Positions 7,347-16,597 of a stretch of 64,000 nt of DNA are shown here, piece after piece. The notes below the pieces were generated by a model. That model was given only the letters and a program-made list of their open reading frames with translations. It had not been told where the DNA came from and made no database searches. Source of the DNA: Roseibacillus persicicus (GTDB lineage: Bacteria > Verrucomicrobiota > Verrucomicrobiia > Verrucomicrobiales > Akkermansiaceae); the NCBI RefSeq assembly GCF_014651675.1, contig NZ_BMXI01000009.1, forward strand, positions 124,001 to 188,000, written 5' to 3'. Every line of letters starts with the position of its first letter. Position 1 is the first letter of the stretch. A program made the translations under genes and the position numbers.

Positions 7347-8428
7347 GCTTGGCTGTTTTCTGATTCGGCTTCCGCGAGCTTTTCCTCCATCTCGGCCTTC
7401 TGCAGAGCATCGGTAAACTCATTGATTTGTCCCTGCATAATGCCTTCCATATTGTGGGAAGTGTAGTTCACGCGGTGGTCGGTGACCCGGCTTTGGGGAA
7501 AGTTGTAGGTGCGGATCTTTTCGGAACGGTCGCCGGATCCGATAAGCGAACGCCGGTGGGAGGCATGCTTCTCGGCTTCTTCCTGCACTTTGATTTCGTA
7601 AAGTTTCGAGCGCAGAATTTCGAGGCCCAGCGCCTTGTTCTGTGCTTGGGAGCGTCCGTCCTGACATTTGACCTGCAAGCCGGTGGGCAAATAGGTGATC
7701 TGGACCGCGGAGTCGGTGGTATTGACGTGCTGACCGCCGGAACCGCCGGATCGAGTAGCCTGGATGTGGAGGTCCTCGGGCTTGAGCACGACGTCGACCT
7801 CCTGCGCCTCGGGCATGACGGCCACCGTGCAGGTGGAGGTGTGGATGCGCCCCTGGGTTTCGGTCGCAGGAACCCGCTGAACCCGGTGAACGCCGGATTC
7901 ATACTTGAGATAGCGAAAGACCTCTTCGCCGGTGACCTTGATGACGACCTCCTTGAAGCCGCCAACGTCGGAGGGAGAGGAGTCGAGATGTTGGGTCTTC
8001 CAACCCCGGCTGGAAGCGTAATTTTGATAAAGGCGGAGAAGTTCACCCGCAAAAAGGGAGGCCTCGTCGCCACCGGCACCGGCGCGAATCTCGAGAAGGG
8101 CGTTGCGTTCCTCGGAGGGGTCGCGCGGGAGAAGGGCGTATTGCACCTCCGAGCCAAGCCGCTCGATGTCCTTTTCCAACTGAGGAATTTCTTCAGCGGC
8201 CATTTCGGCCAGTTCATCAGTGCCCTTGGCGAGCTCGCGATTGTCCTCCAGTTCAGTGAGGAGACGCTGATATTCCTCCCACATGCCGAGAACCTTTTTG
8301 ATCGACTGATGTTCGCGCGAAAGGGTGGTTGAGCGCTCTTGGTCCGAAAAAAAGTCTGGCTCGGACATTGCTGTTTCAATTTCGTCGAACCGTGCGCGCC
8401 GCTTGGCGATGAGATAGCCGTAATCCAT
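7343..8428 (-). CDS. prfA: Peptide chain release factor 1
   Basis: A 361-residue class I release factor that recognises UAA and UAG. The peptidyl-tRNA hydrolysis motif GGQ is at residues 231-233 (SGGSGGQHVNTTDS) and the PAT tripeptide used for stop-codon reading is at 187-189 (RVPATE). Full length, with no frameshift. RF1 does not read UGA, so a UGA-encoded selenocysteine would compete with RF2, which is not in this window. Confidence 0.97.
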   Translation of the reverse strand: MDYGYLIAKRRARFDEIETAMSEPDFFSDQERSTTLSREHQSIKKVLGMWEEYQRLLTELEDNRELAKGTDELAEMAAEEIPQLEKDIERLGSEVQYALLPRDPSEERNALLEIRAGAGGDEASLFAGELLRLYQNYASSRGWKTQHLDSSPSDVGGFKEVVIKVTGEEVFRYLKYESGVHRVQRVPATETQGRIHTSTCTVAVMPEAQEVDVVLKPEDLHIQATRSGGSGGQHVNTTDSAVQITYLPTGLQVKCQDGRSQAQNKALGLEILRSKLYEIKVQEEAEKHASHRRSLIGSGDRSEKIRTYNFPQSRVTDHRVNYTSHNMEGIMQGQINEFTDALQKAEMEEKLAEAESENSQA

Positions 8429-8614
8429 GATTTGCGGGCAGGTTCTGGCCTTCCGCCCGTAAGGTCAAGGTTTGTGTGGGTAAGGATGAGGGGAGAATGT
8501 GACGCGAATCGACGACTTTTTGTCAGCGAGTTTGCGATTGAGTGCATTTCGTAGTTGATTCTTGTCGAGGATTCGGTAAATCCCTCGCCCCGCGTTGAGA
8601 AACGCTTTTTAGAC

Positions 8615-8686
8615 AGCCCCATAGTGTAATTGGTAACACACCTGATTTTGGTTCAGTATTTCGAGGTTCGAGTCCTCGTGGGGCTA
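8615..8686 (+). tRNA. tRNA-Gln (anticodon TTG)
   Basis: Acceptor AGCCCCA (8615-8621) pairs with TGGGGCT (8679-8685), discriminator A. The anticodon loop is TTTTGGT with anticodon TTG, and the T-arm is CGAGGTTCGAGTCCTCG. The CCA is not encoded. Confidence 0.96.
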
Positions 8687-8914
8687 CTCTCTCTCTTTTT
8701 TCTTTCGTCCGCTCGTTTCTGCGGGCTTTCCGAACGGCCGCTCAAGCTTTCCTGCCCGACTTCTGCGCCCATATTGAATTCGAACTGCCGCACCTGAGCG
8801 TTGAAAAGGACTTCTCTCGCGATTGTATCTCCCGAACCTTGAGCGAGAACTTGGCGACAGTATCGTCGCAATTCGAGCATCGTTTGCATTTCTGTGACTT
8901 GTTTGATTCGAGGG

Positions 8915-10501
8915 ATGCCCGATTTTGCAACGCTTGATAAACTTCTGCGCCAGGATGGTGCTTTTTCCCGACGTCTTCTTCTTTCCTACGGGGCCTCTTT
9001 GGCGGCCATTCCTCTTTTGGGTCAGCGCGCTTTTGGTCAGAGCGAAAAGACTCCCAAAGACTACCCTTTCACTCTCGGAGTCGCTTCGGGTGATCCGGAT
9101 CATCGGGGAGTGGTGCTGTGGACGCGTTTGGCGCCGCGCCCACTGGAAGATGGAGGGGGAATGCCAAGCCGTCCGGTTGAGGTTTCTTGGGAAGTTGCCG
9201 ACGACGAGGCCTTTCGCTCCCTCGTCGACTCCGGCAAGGTCCTAGCCACTCCGCAGCTGGGTCACTCGGTGCACGTGGAGTTGGAGTCTCTCGCCCCTGA
9301 TCGCTGGTATTACTATCGCTTCCGCAGTGGTGATGCCACCAGTCCGGTGGGTCGCACCCGCACCTTGCCGCGCCCCGATGCCAGTCCCGACAAGCTGCGC
9401 TTCGCCTTTGCCTCCTGCCAGAACTTTGAGCAAGGCTACTTCTCCGCCTACGATGATATGGCCGAGCAGGAGGTCGACCTGGTCTTTCATCTCGGGGATT
9501 ACATTTATGAATACGAGGCGGGGCGAAACGGAAAGGTGCGCACCCATCAAGGAAAGGAAATTGAGAGTCTCGACCAGTATCGGGCTCGCTACGCGCAGTA
9601 CAAGAGCGACCCGTCCTTGCAAAAGATGCATGCCGCCTGCCCGTGGTTTGTGACTTGGGACGATCACGAATTCGATAACAACTATGCGAACCTAATTTCC
9701 GAGGAGAAAGGGATTCCCGCCGCTCATTTCCTCGCGCGGCGTGCGAACGCTTATCGGGCTTACTACGAGAACATGCCTTTGCGTAAGCGCTCTCTTCCGC
9801 AGGGCGCCCATCTCCAGCTTTTCCGCAAGGCGTCTTTCGGTCGTTTGGCGGAGTTCAATGTCCTCGATACCCGCCAGTATCGCAGCGATCAGCCAAATAG
9901 GGATCGCAAGTCCCCGCTCAATGCGGAGGCCTTCGGACCGCGTAATACCTTGTTAGGGGAAAGGCAGTTTGACTGGTTGACTGCGTCCTTGAATAGTTCG
10001 CAGGCAACCTGGAACGTGCTGGCCCAGCAGGTGATGATGGGGATGGTCGGCTTCACCAAGGATGATGGGCAGCTTTACTCCATGGACCAGTGGCCGGGCT
10101 ATCTCGCCGAGCGCGAGCGTCTCTTGCGCTACATTGCAGAGCGTCGGGTGCCGAATGCGGTGGTCTTGACTGGCGACATCCACGCGAACTGGGCCAATGA
10201 GCTGCGCTTTGACGACCGCAAGTCCGAGCAAGCGGTGGTGGCCAGTGAGTTCGTGTGCACATCAATCTCGAGTGGCGGAAACGGGGTGGAGGTTCCTAGT
10301 GATACGGAGGAGTTGTTCGGCAGTAATCCCTGCCTGAGGTTCTACAATCGCGAACGTGGTTACACCCTTTGCTCTCTGACTCAGGAGAGTTGGATTAGTG
10401 ATTATCGCATTGTTAGCGACGTGCTGCAGCCCGGAGGCACAACGAGTTCGAGGGCAAAGTTCGCGCTTGAGGCCGGTTCCTCATTGATTCATCGAGCTTA
10501 G
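8915..10501 (+). CDS. Alkaline phosphatase D family protein (PhoD-like), Tat-type signal
   Basis: A 528-residue secreted metallophosphoesterase. The N-terminus has a twin-arginine-like FSRRLLLSYGA followed by a hydrophobic stretch and GQRAFGQ, fitting Tat export of a folded metalloenzyme. The PhoD N-domain (FTLGVASGDP, VVLWTRL) is followed by the catalytic domain with FASCQNFEQGYFSAY, LVFHLGDYIYEYE, TWDDHEFDNNY and VLTGDIHANW, which carry the metal ligands. Family members are phosphodiesterases/phosphomonoesterases that use Fe and Ca, probably for phosphorus scavenging. The start ATG 8915 is preferred over 8894 because it keeps the Tat region near the N-terminus. It is read away from tRNA-Gln. 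Confidence 0.92.
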   Translation: MPDFATLDKLLRQDGAFSRRLLLSYGASLAAIPLLGQRAFGQSEKTPKDYPFTLGVASGDPDHRGVVLWTRLAPRPLEDGGGMPSRPVEVSWEVADDEAFRSLVDSGKVLATPQLGHSVHVELESLAPDRWYYYRFRSGDATSPVGRTRTLPRPDASPDKLRFAFASCQNFEQGYFSAYDDMAEQEVDLVFHLGDYIYEYEAGRNGKVRTHQGKEIESLDQYRARYAQYKSDPSLQKMHAACPWFVTWDDHEFDNNYANLISEEKGIPAAHFLARRANAYRAYYENMPLRKRSLPQGAHLQLFRKASFGRLAEFNVLDTRQYRSDQPNRDRKSPLNAEAFGPRNTLLGERQFDWLTASLNSSQATWNVLAQQVMMGMVGFTKDDGQLYSMDQWPGYLAERERLLRYIAERRVPNAVVLTGDIHANWANELRFDDRKSEQAVVASEFVCTSISSGGNGVEVPSDTEELFGSNPCLRFYNRERGYTLCSLTQESWISDYRIVSDVLQPGGTTSSRAKFALEAGSSLIHRA

Positions 10502-10640
10502 TGGAAAAGTTCCAGCGGAGCGCGAGTGCCTAGACTCTTCCCGCTGGCTAGCTCTTTGCAAGAAGGGTCGGTTGGGGAAGGACGGTTCGTTTGGGCGAGT
10601 GAGGGCACTCGCGGTCCTTCTTTTGAAGGAGGGGAGGAGG

Positions 10641-10970
10641 CTATTTTTTGACTTTCCCGCCGAGGGAAAGGATGCGGGCGTTGCCTTTGGCGAATTCCGC
10701 TTCTGCAATCTGCTGATCCTGGACATACATCTGCGAGAGAGCAGTCCAGGCAAGCAAGTCGTTGGGCTCGAGGGTGGTGGCTTGCAAACCGCAACCGATG
10801 GCCTCTTTGATTTTGCCCTGCTTCATGAGGGTCATGCCGAGGGCATGCCAACCGTCGAAGAATTCGGGGTCGGCGGCCACCGCTTCACGATAACAGGCCT
10901 CCGCTTGCTCCAATTCGCCAACCGCCAGATGGGTGTTGGCTTGGTCGAAGGCCGTGTCGCGCTCGCTCAT
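10641..10970 (-). CDS. TPR-repeat protein
   Basis: A 109-residue soluble protein composed of about three tetratricopeptide repeats (for example TAFDQANTHLAVGELEQAEACYREAV, written here only as positions about 6-31, then about 40-65 and 70-95). TPR scaffolds bind peptides or partner proteins. Its start directly touches the stop of the SurA/PpiD-like gene upstream (one-base overlap at 10970), so it should be co-translated and may act with that chaperone. No signal peptide is seen. Confidence 0.85.
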   Translation of the reverse strand: MSERDTAFDQANTHLAVGELEQAEACYREAVAADPEFFDGWHALGMTLMKQGKIKEAIGCGLQATTLEPNDLLAWTALSQMYVQDQQIAEAEFAKGNARILSLGGKVKK

Positions 10971-12688
10971 CAGTTCTTCAGGGTGACCAGCTCCACCTCG
11001 GACTCATCGAATTGAGCGGTGAACCAGTGCTGAACCAGAGCCATGCGGAGAGCTTGCTGCTGGGTGGAAACCGCGCGGGTGAGACCAGCCTTGTTCTGTT
11101 CGTTCTCTTCGAAGGTGCGCTCTTTGACGAAGACGAATACGCCGCGGTCCATCAGAGGCTCGATGACCTCGGCTGAGGAAATCTCACCAGTCTTTGTCTG
11201 GGAGGCGAGACGGAAAATATCGCGGGGATTGGGTTCGCTGGGCACTTGTCCGTTGGCGGTGAAGGTGAGGTGCTCGGCGAGCTTCAGATTCTGCTCGGCA
11301 GCAGCTTCATTGAGGGGCTTGCCATCGGCGAGTGCCTTCGCAACCTCTTCGCGAGCAGATTCGATAGCAGCCTTGAGTGCTTCTTCAGCCTTCTTTTGCA
11401 CCAAGTCGTTCTTGGCGTCTTCCTTGGCTTCCTCGAAGGTCTTTTCGGTGGGCTCGACCGCTTCGTCGACGCGATACATCAGCCAGCTTTCTTGTCCAAC
11501 ACCAAGGATTTCGCTGAGAGTATCCATCACGTTGTCGCTGTTCAGGCTCGCGTCGAGGAGTTCCTGCTCGACTGTGGTTTGCGTGCCTCGCACCGGACCG
11601 CGAATCTCGGCTGGGAGTTCGCTGATGGGGAGCAGTTCAGTGGTTTTGACCTCATAACCGAATTCCTCGGCAAGGGGTTCGATTTCGGCCTTCTTCGCGC
11701 CGTTGTCGATTTGTCCCTGGAGGACCACCCAGATGTTTTCCTCGATGGTGAGACCGAGTTCATCGACCAGCTTCTTGCGTTCCTCGGGTGTCAAAGTGAG
11801 ATTCTCGGCTTTGGCCTTGTCGTCGGCAGCGATTTGCTCGGGAGTTTTCTCGGCATCGGCCGCTTCTTCGGCAGGAGTCTTTTCCTTGCCCGCTTCTTCC
11901 TCTTTCTTCTTGGCCAATGCGGCGTCGAAGTCGGGGGCTGCGGTGAAGTAGGTCAAGCGGCGCTTGGCCTCGGTCTCGTAGCGCCCTTTGTTCTCTTCCC
12001 AGTAAGTTTTGACCTCTTCATCGGTGGGGCTGATGTCTTTTTTGAAGTCGGCCAGGTCGAGGGAGAGGGTCGAAAGGGTAAACTGCTGGCTGTTGGCGAT
12101 GAAGCTTTCTTGCGCGGCTTCCTCATTGGCGACTACGCCAGCACCAAGAATGTTGGTGAATTCCTTAAAGGCGAGGAGGTTGCCAATAAAGTCATTGAGG
12201 TCGTTGATGGTCATGCCGAGATTGCGCAGACCTTTGTCGGTGAATTGGTTGTAGGACTCGTCATCGAAGACTCCGTCGCGACCGGTGAAGACTTTCTCGC
12301 GTTGATAGAGGTCGATTTCTTCTTTGCTGGGGTAGAGACCGAACTCTTTCCGGGCCCGGTTGAAGTTTTCACGATGCACCAGATAGCGCTTGGTCATCTC
12401 TTCATTGCCGCCGCCTTCGAGAGTCCCCAGATACTGGGAAATGTCGCCATAGGTGTCAAAAGAGCCGTTCTGGATGGAGGTCTGGAGAATGCGTTGGCCG
12501 AGGCGAATTTCGTTTTCCGCCTTTTGCACGTCTTTGTAGGCATAGGTCTTATCCTTGGTCTTCACCATGATGGGCCCGCTGCTAGGACCTCGTCCACTCA
12601 TGTTGCTTTGAAGAAAAACAAGACCAACAAAGATGAGAACAAGAACCACGATGAAGAGGCCTGTGTATTTTCTGATGTTTTCGAGCAT
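10970..12688 (-). CDS. Membrane-anchored SurA/PpiD-like periplasmic chaperone
   Basis: A 572-residue protein with a single N-terminal transmembrane anchor (GLFIVVLVLIFVGLVFL, about residues 10-26) and a long periplasmic part, the layout of PpiD. The N-terminal helical chaperone module (about 45-250) has the SurA_N pattern with the EEIDLYQREKVF segment. A highly charged Ala/Glu/Lys linker (about 250-300) follows, and the C-terminal half (about 300-550) lacks a clear parvulin signature, so the peptidyl-prolyl isomerase domain may be divergent or inactive. Family role: helping outer-membrane and secreted proteins fold after translocation. It is followed immediately by a TPR gene. Confidence 0.8.
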   Translation of the reverse strand: MLENIRKYTGLFIVVLVLIFVGLVFLQSNMSGRGPSSGPIMVKTKDKTYAYKDVQKAENEIRLGQRILQTSIQNGSFDTYGDISQYLGTLEGGGNEEMTKRYLVHRENFNRARKEFGLYPSKEEIDLYQREKVFTGRDGVFDDESYNQFTDKGLRNLGMTINDLNDFIGNLLAFKEFTNILGAGVVANEEAAQESFIANSQQFTLSTLSLDLADFKKDISPTDEEVKTYWEENKGRYETEAKRRLTYFTAAPDFDAALAKKKEEEAGKEKTPAEEAADAEKTPEQIAADDKAKAENLTLTPEERKKLVDELGLTIEENIWVVLQGQIDNGAKKAEIEPLAEEFGYEVKTTELLPISELPAEIRGPVRGTQTTVEQELLDASLNSDNVMDTLSEILGVGQESWLMYRVDEAVEPTEKTFEEAKEDAKNDLVQKKAEEALKAAIESAREEVAKALADGKPLNEAAAEQNLKLAEHLTFTANGQVPSEPNPRDIFRLASQTKTGEISSAEVIEPLMDRGVFVFVKERTFEENEQNKAGLTRAVSTQQQALRMALVQHWFTAQFDESEVELVTLKN

Positions 12689-12968
12689 GTTGCGGCGAAC
12701 TGCTTAGCCTTGAGTGGGGCGCGGTGCAAGGCTGTAAGATGGAGATTTGGAAGGGTGGGGATTATTTTAAGGGTCAGGTCTCCAAATGCGAATCGCGGGA
12801 GGCCGAAGCCCCCCGCGACCGTGAGTTCATCAACTGGCCAGACGGACTGCTGGTCGTCTGGGGCTGAAAAACTACTGTTCACCCTTTGTTGAATGTCTCG
12901 CGTGAACGAGTGCATTCAGAAAAGTAGACCCTTTGCTCCTGCTATTGTTCACCGATGGAGGTAAAAAG
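12689..12968. other. Intergenic region with two strong hairpins
   Basis: Between the chaperone gene (minus) and a small secreted peptide (plus) there are two stable inverted repeats. One is an 11-bp stem with one mismatch and a CGAA loop at 12793-12818, the other a 7-bp stem at 12838-12861. They could be a structured leader of the minus-strand gene or a small RNA. No T-tract follows either arm, so they are not obvious terminators. Confidence 0.4.
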
Positions 12969-13112
12969 ATGAAGAAACTGTCTCATCTCCGTCACTTTGT
13001 CCTCTTTTCACTCCTCTTTGGAAGTCAGTCGGTTGCGGATGAGAAGCGTGAGCCCAACCGTCTGACGGGAGAAAAGACACCCTATTTCTTGTCGCCAGCG
13101 ACAGAGGACTAG
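12969..13112 (+). CDS. Small secreted peptide, hypothetical
   Basis: A 47-residue reading frame preceded by a near-ideal ribosome-binding site, GGAGGTAAAAAG just before the ATG. It encodes a signal-peptide-like N-terminus (basic start MKKLSHLRH, hydrophobic FVLFSLLFGS, then cleavage near SVA) followed by a short charged tail DEKREPNRLTGEK. Short length leaves room for doubt, but the Shine-Dalgarno and export signal argue for expression. No homologue is recognised. Confidence 0.5.
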   Translation: MKKLSHLRHFVLFSLLFGSQSVADEKREPNRLTGEKTPYFLSPATED

Positions 13113-13518
13113 ATTCTGGGGGGGACGGGTTGAGGAACGGCCTCATTGGCCGAAGCCAGGATGGTATTGCAAGAGGCGCGTTGCTTGGCCGCGGCGAACA
13201 GAGCCTTCGACACTGTGGAGGCTTCTTCGATGGGGAAGAGCGGAACCACTTCGTGCAGAGGTTGGAGGATGACTACGATTCGGTGATGCTCACTGTCAGT
13301 CTCTCGGAGTAGTGGAATTGGTCTGGTATGGCGAAAACGCGAAGGCAGTCTGATCGTGACTGGGATTCAGGGTTCAGTGAGCGAATTTACAGGCTATCTA
13401 GTAGTTGGTGAAGGAGTGATGACCTTTCTCGGCAAAGGAGCAAGTTGCCGTGAGCGAACTGACGATCCTGAGCAGATTTCTGCTTGGTTGTTGCAGAAAG
13501 ATCGTGAGACTGCCGGAG
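13113..13518. other. Intergenic stretch without a supported gene
   Basis: About 400 bp between the small peptide and the deaminase. Both strands have open stretches with protein-like composition (plus 13130-13312; minus roughly 13109-13365), but none has a convincing start with a ribosome-binding site. It may hold a decayed gene. Confidence 0.4.
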
Positions 13519-13932
13519 ATGAGTGACCGCATCACGATACCGCAATACGCGATGGCGTTGGCCGAGGTTGCCAGCCTGCGCTCGGAGGATCCGTTCCGCA
13601 AAGTTGGCGCCGCCGCGTTGGACTTTGACAACCGTGTCATCGCCACTGCCTATAACGGATTGGCCCCGGGATTTGATGCCCCCGAGGGTTTCTGGGATGA
13701 TCGGGACAAGAGGCAGAAGTTCATGCTGCACGCCGAGATCAACCTTTGCAGTCTTTTCAAGCGAGGAGAGGCCAAGATCGTGGCGACTTCCACCATGCCT
13801 TGCACTGCGTGCATGCAGACTCTCTGCGCCTACGGAATCAAGGAGGTCTACTATCGCGAGGTGTATAAAGCGTCCGACGCTCCTGAAATTGCCGAAACTT
13901 ACGGGATCAAGCTGGAGCAGGTGGTTGCTTAG
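13519..13932 (+). CDS. Cytidine/deoxycytidylate deaminase family protein
   Basis: A 137-residue zinc deaminase. The catalytic motif HAE (residues 71-73) and the cysteine pair in PCTAC (94-98) supply the zinc ligands and proton shuttle. The compact N-terminal region PQYAMALAEVASLRSEDP is typical of dCMP-deaminase-like proteins. Expected chemistry is dCMP to dUMP, feeding thymidylate synthesis (thyA is at 35.6 kb), but nucleoside or tRNA substrates cannot be excluded. ATG 13519 is preferred; a GTG at 13450 would add 23 residues that look unlike the family. Confidence 0.85.
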   Translation: MSDRITIPQYAMALAEVASLRSEDPFRKVGAAALDFDNRVIATAYNGLAPGFDAPEGFWDDRDKRQKFMLHAEINLCSLFKRGEAKIVATSTMPCTACMQTLCAYGIKEVYYREVYKASDAPEIAETYGIKLEQVVA

Positions 13933-13991
13933 TCTGCTGCCGGGATCCGAATGGATTGAGGTGAGCGATTTTTTAATGCTTCGGAGTTGTT

Positions 13992-14753
13992 CTACTTCTC
14001 GAAGATCATGAGGTGTTGCCAAGGGAGGTGGTGGAGGGTTTTGACGTGCTCTAGACCTGAGGCTTTCATTTCCTTGATTGCTTGAGCCTCGGTCATCTTG
14101 TGGAGCGGTTTGATAGGAACCTCGGGGTCTTCCCCTCGATACTCCAACAAGAAGAGTCTTCCCCCTGGTTTCAATGCCGAATACAGGGAGGCGAGCATCT
14201 CAACAGGGTGAGAGAATTCGTGATAAACGTCGACGAGAATGGCTGAATCGAGAGACTCGGGCGGCAATTCAAGAGAAGTGATGGTGCTGAGATGGGGTTG
14301 CACATTCTTGACTCCTTTGCCCCGGGCCCGGTTGGTGAGGAACTCAATCATCTCGGGTTGGATATCGATCGCGATCACCCTCCCTCGGGGAACGAGCGGA
14401 GCCAGTCGAAAGGTGTAATATCCCGAGCCTGCCCCAATATCGGCGATGACGTCGTCTGGCTGAATCTCGAGAGCGGAAATTGCGGCAGAGGGCGCTTCTT
14501 CAGCCTCGCGGTTGTCACGCTCCAGCCAATTGATCGCTTGATGGCCCATCACATGGGCGATCTCGCGCCCCAAATAGAATTTGCCGATGCCGTCGCGGGA
14601 AGCCGGACCGGTCGTGTAGGATTCCGGACGAGGGACAGTCGGTGTTGGAGAGGGAGGAGCCTGCCCTGTTGGCGGTTTTTCCTTTAGTAAAAAGAATCCA
14701 CCCAAGACTGCGACAACCAAAAGGACGACCAGCAGGGCAAGCGAGCGATTCAT
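13992..14753 (-). CDS. Membrane-anchored class I SAM-dependent methyltransferase
   Basis: A 253-residue protein. Residues 5-24 form a hydrophobic anchor or uncleaved signal (LALLVVLLVVAVLGGFF), followed by a Pro/Thr-rich linker. The Rossmann methyltransferase domain begins near residue 95, with motif I VIADIGAGSGYY (about 102-113), AIDIQPEMIEF, and the post-motif LKPGGRLFLLEY. The family methylates small molecules or proteins. An N-terminal export signal on a SAM enzyme is unusual because SAM is not known in the periplasm, so the domain may stay on the cytoplasmic side. The start ATG 14753 puts the anchor at the N-terminus. It is adjacent to the ABC exporter upstream on the same strand. Confidence 0.82.
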   Translation of the reverse strand: MNRSLALLVVLLVVAVLGGFFLLKEKPPTGQAPPSPTPTVPRPESYTTGPASRDGIGKFYLGREIAHVMGHQAINWLERDNREAEEAPSAAISALEIQPDDVIADIGAGSGYYTFRLAPLVPRGRVIAIDIQPEMIEFLTNRARGKGVKNVQPHLSTITSLELPPESLDSAILVDVYHEFSHPVEMLASLYSALKPGGRLFLLEYRGEDPEVPIKPLHKMTEAQAIKEMKASGLEHVKTLHHLPWQHLMIFEK

Positions 14754-14789
14754 TGTCGACAGGATGGCACCGGCCGGGGTGGGCTTCAA

Positions 14790-16529
14790 TTACGGATTCT
14801 GGTCCTCGTCGAGAAACGACTTTTTCGAAAGCTCCCCGTAGAGCCCGCCCAGTTGGAGTAATTCCTCGTGCGTACCCTGCTCGACCACCCGGCCTTGATC
14901 CAACACATAGATACGGTCGGCATTTTTAATGGTGGAAAGCCGGTGGGCGATGACGAATACCGTTCGATTCTGCATGAGACGGTCCAAGGCTGTCTGAATG
15001 AGGTGCTCGGTCTCGGTATCCACGCTGGCAGTAGCCTCGTCTAACAAGAGGATGGGCGGGTCTTTCAAAAGTGCGCGTGCGATGGACAAGCGTTGCTTCT
15101 CGCCGCCGGAGAGTTTCACCCCCCGTTCTCCCACATTGGTATCGAGTTGTTGGGGCAAGGCCTTCACGAAGGACTCGCAGCAAGCGTTGGAGAGAGCGGC
15201 CCACAATTGCTCTTCGGTTGCATTGCGACGGGCAAGAAGGAGATTGTCCCGCACGGTGCCATTGAAGAGGAAGGCTTCTTGCGTCACGTAGCCGATGTTT
15301 TCGCGCAACGAGGATTTGTCCAACTCCGCCAGCTCGTGGCCATCGATGAGAATGTGGCCCTTCTGATAAGTGTAAAATCGTGGCAAGAGGTTCACGATCG
15401 TCGACTTGCCTGCGCCAGTCGGCCCTACCAGAGCGACCGTCTGACCAGGCAACGCCTGAAGATTGACGTCGGTTAGGGTGGGGGAGTCGTCGCCATACGA
15501 GAACGAGAGATCCTTGAACTCGACCTGTGCCGCGAAATCATTCGGGAGAGCTTTGGCATTTTCCAGATTGGGTTCGTTTTCAGAATCCAGAATCTCAAAC
15601 ACCCGATCAGCCGCTGCTCGCGAGGAGAGAAAGAGCTGGTTGAGTTGGCGGAGATTGTTGACGGGTTCATAGAAGAGAGAGAGCAGCAGAAAATACATCA
15701 CCAGATCGCCCAACTCCATCTGCTCGTTGATCACTTCCCGACCTCCAAAGAAAAGCACGAGTGAGTAACCGAGCATTTGGATGAAAGACATGGAGGGGTT
15801 GTAGACCGCCCACCAACGCATCAAGCGCAGGGAAGACTGGCGCACCTTTGCCGAAAGCGAATTGAAGTGCGCCAGCTCGTCCTTCTCCGCGGCATAGGAC
15901 TTGATTTGGCGAATGCCCGAGATGTTGTCATGGAGCAGAGAATTGAGGTCGGAAGTGGCATCGCGTTGGGCCTTGTGGCGGTAGCGCGCGTCCTTGGAGT
16001 AGATCCAAGCTCCGAGAATGAGGAACGGGATCGGGAGTGTTGCCCACAATCCCACCTGCAGATTGGTGTAATACATCACTGCGCCCACCGCCAGCAGCTG
16101 GATGGATGAGACTAGTCCGAGCTCGATCCCGTCAATAAGGACCCGTTCCATGGAGGTCACGTCCTCGGCAACCCGGGTCATGATGTCGCCAGTGCGCCGG
16201 GTATCGAACCAACGGAGGGGAAGGTTCTGAATCTTGCGGTAGAGATCGGAACGGACGTCGTAGATTACATTTTGTTCGAAGTGATTGTTCACCAGGATAC
16301 GACCGCAATTCAGAAAATCTTTTAGAAAGAAGCCCCCAACCCCGAGGAAAACCCACTTGAAAAGTTCGTCGTGTCGAGACGGGTCGGAGAGGATCTCATC
16401 GGTGACAAATCCTGCTATAGAAGGGAAAACGATGACCGAAAGAGCCATCAAGGAAGCGCAAAAAAGTTGAGCGGCAGCCAAGCCGGGGTAACGCTTGAGG
16501 TAGGAAAAAACGCGAAGAACTGAATTCAT
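14790..16529 (-). CDS. ABC transporter, fused permease and ATPase (MsbA-like exporter)
   Basis: A half-transporter of about 579 residues. Six transmembrane helices occupy roughly residues 15-310, followed by the nucleotide-binding domain with Walker A GPTGAGKST, the Q-loop VTQEAFLF, signature LSGGEKQRL, Walker B ILLLDEATAS and the H-loop IAHRLS. Family members export lipids (MsbA), lipid-linked intermediates or drugs and work as homodimers. No substrate-specific clue is present, but a lipid A or lipid flippase is plausible in a Gram-negative-type envelope. Start 16529 (ATG) is taken; a GTG four codons upstream is possible. It is followed at 37 bp by the methyltransferase gene. Confidence 0.95.
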   Translation of the reverse strand: MNSVLRVFSYLKRYPGLAAAQLFCASLMALSVIVFPSIAGFVTDEILSDPSRHDELFKWVFLGVGGFFLKDFLNCGRILVNNHFEQNVIYDVRSDLYRKIQNLPLRWFDTRRTGDIMTRVAEDVTSMERVLIDGIELGLVSSIQLLAVGAVMYYTNLQVGLWATLPIPFLILGAWIYSKDARYRHKAQRDATSDLNSLLHDNISGIRQIKSYAAEKDELAHFNSLSAKVRQSSLRLMRWWAVYNPSMSFIQMLGYSLVLFFGGREVINEQMELGDLVMYFLLLSLFYEPVNNLRQLNQLFLSSRAAADRVFEILDSENEPNLENAKALPNDFAAQVEFKDLSFSYGDDSPTLTDVNLQALPGQTVALVGPTGAGKSTIVNLLPRFYTYQKGHILIDGHELAELDKSSLRENIGYVTQEAFLFNGTVRDNLLLARRNATEEQLWAALSNACCESFVKALPQQLDTNVGERGVKLSGGEKQRLSIARALLKDPPILLLDEATASVDTETEHLIQTALDRLMQNRTVFVIAHRLSTIKNADRIYVLDQGRVVEQGTHEELLQLGGLYGELSKKSFLDEDQNP

Positions 16530-16597
16530 GAACGGGCGCACCTAGGAGTAGGAAGCTGCTTTTGTAAAGACGTGTGCGGTTTGGCCACATTTTTCTA

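Noticed and set aside
7427-8332. Plus-strand open frame of 301 codons
   Set aside because: It is antisense to prfA, which is unmistakable by its GGQ and PAT motifs.
12774-12781. GTCAGGTC resembling the SRP RNA apical loop region
   Set aside because: Only a short match; the flanking bases do not give the conserved GGAAG/GNRA context or the helix.
11246-12892. Long plus-strand open frame (548 codons) over the chaperone gene
   Set aside because: It is antisense to the SurA/PpiD-like gene, has repetitive low-complexity composition and no recognisable domain.
13109-13365. Minus-strand open stretch with protein-like composition
   Set aside because: No start codon with a ribosome-binding site and no recognisable homologue; it may be a decayed gene but cannot be called.
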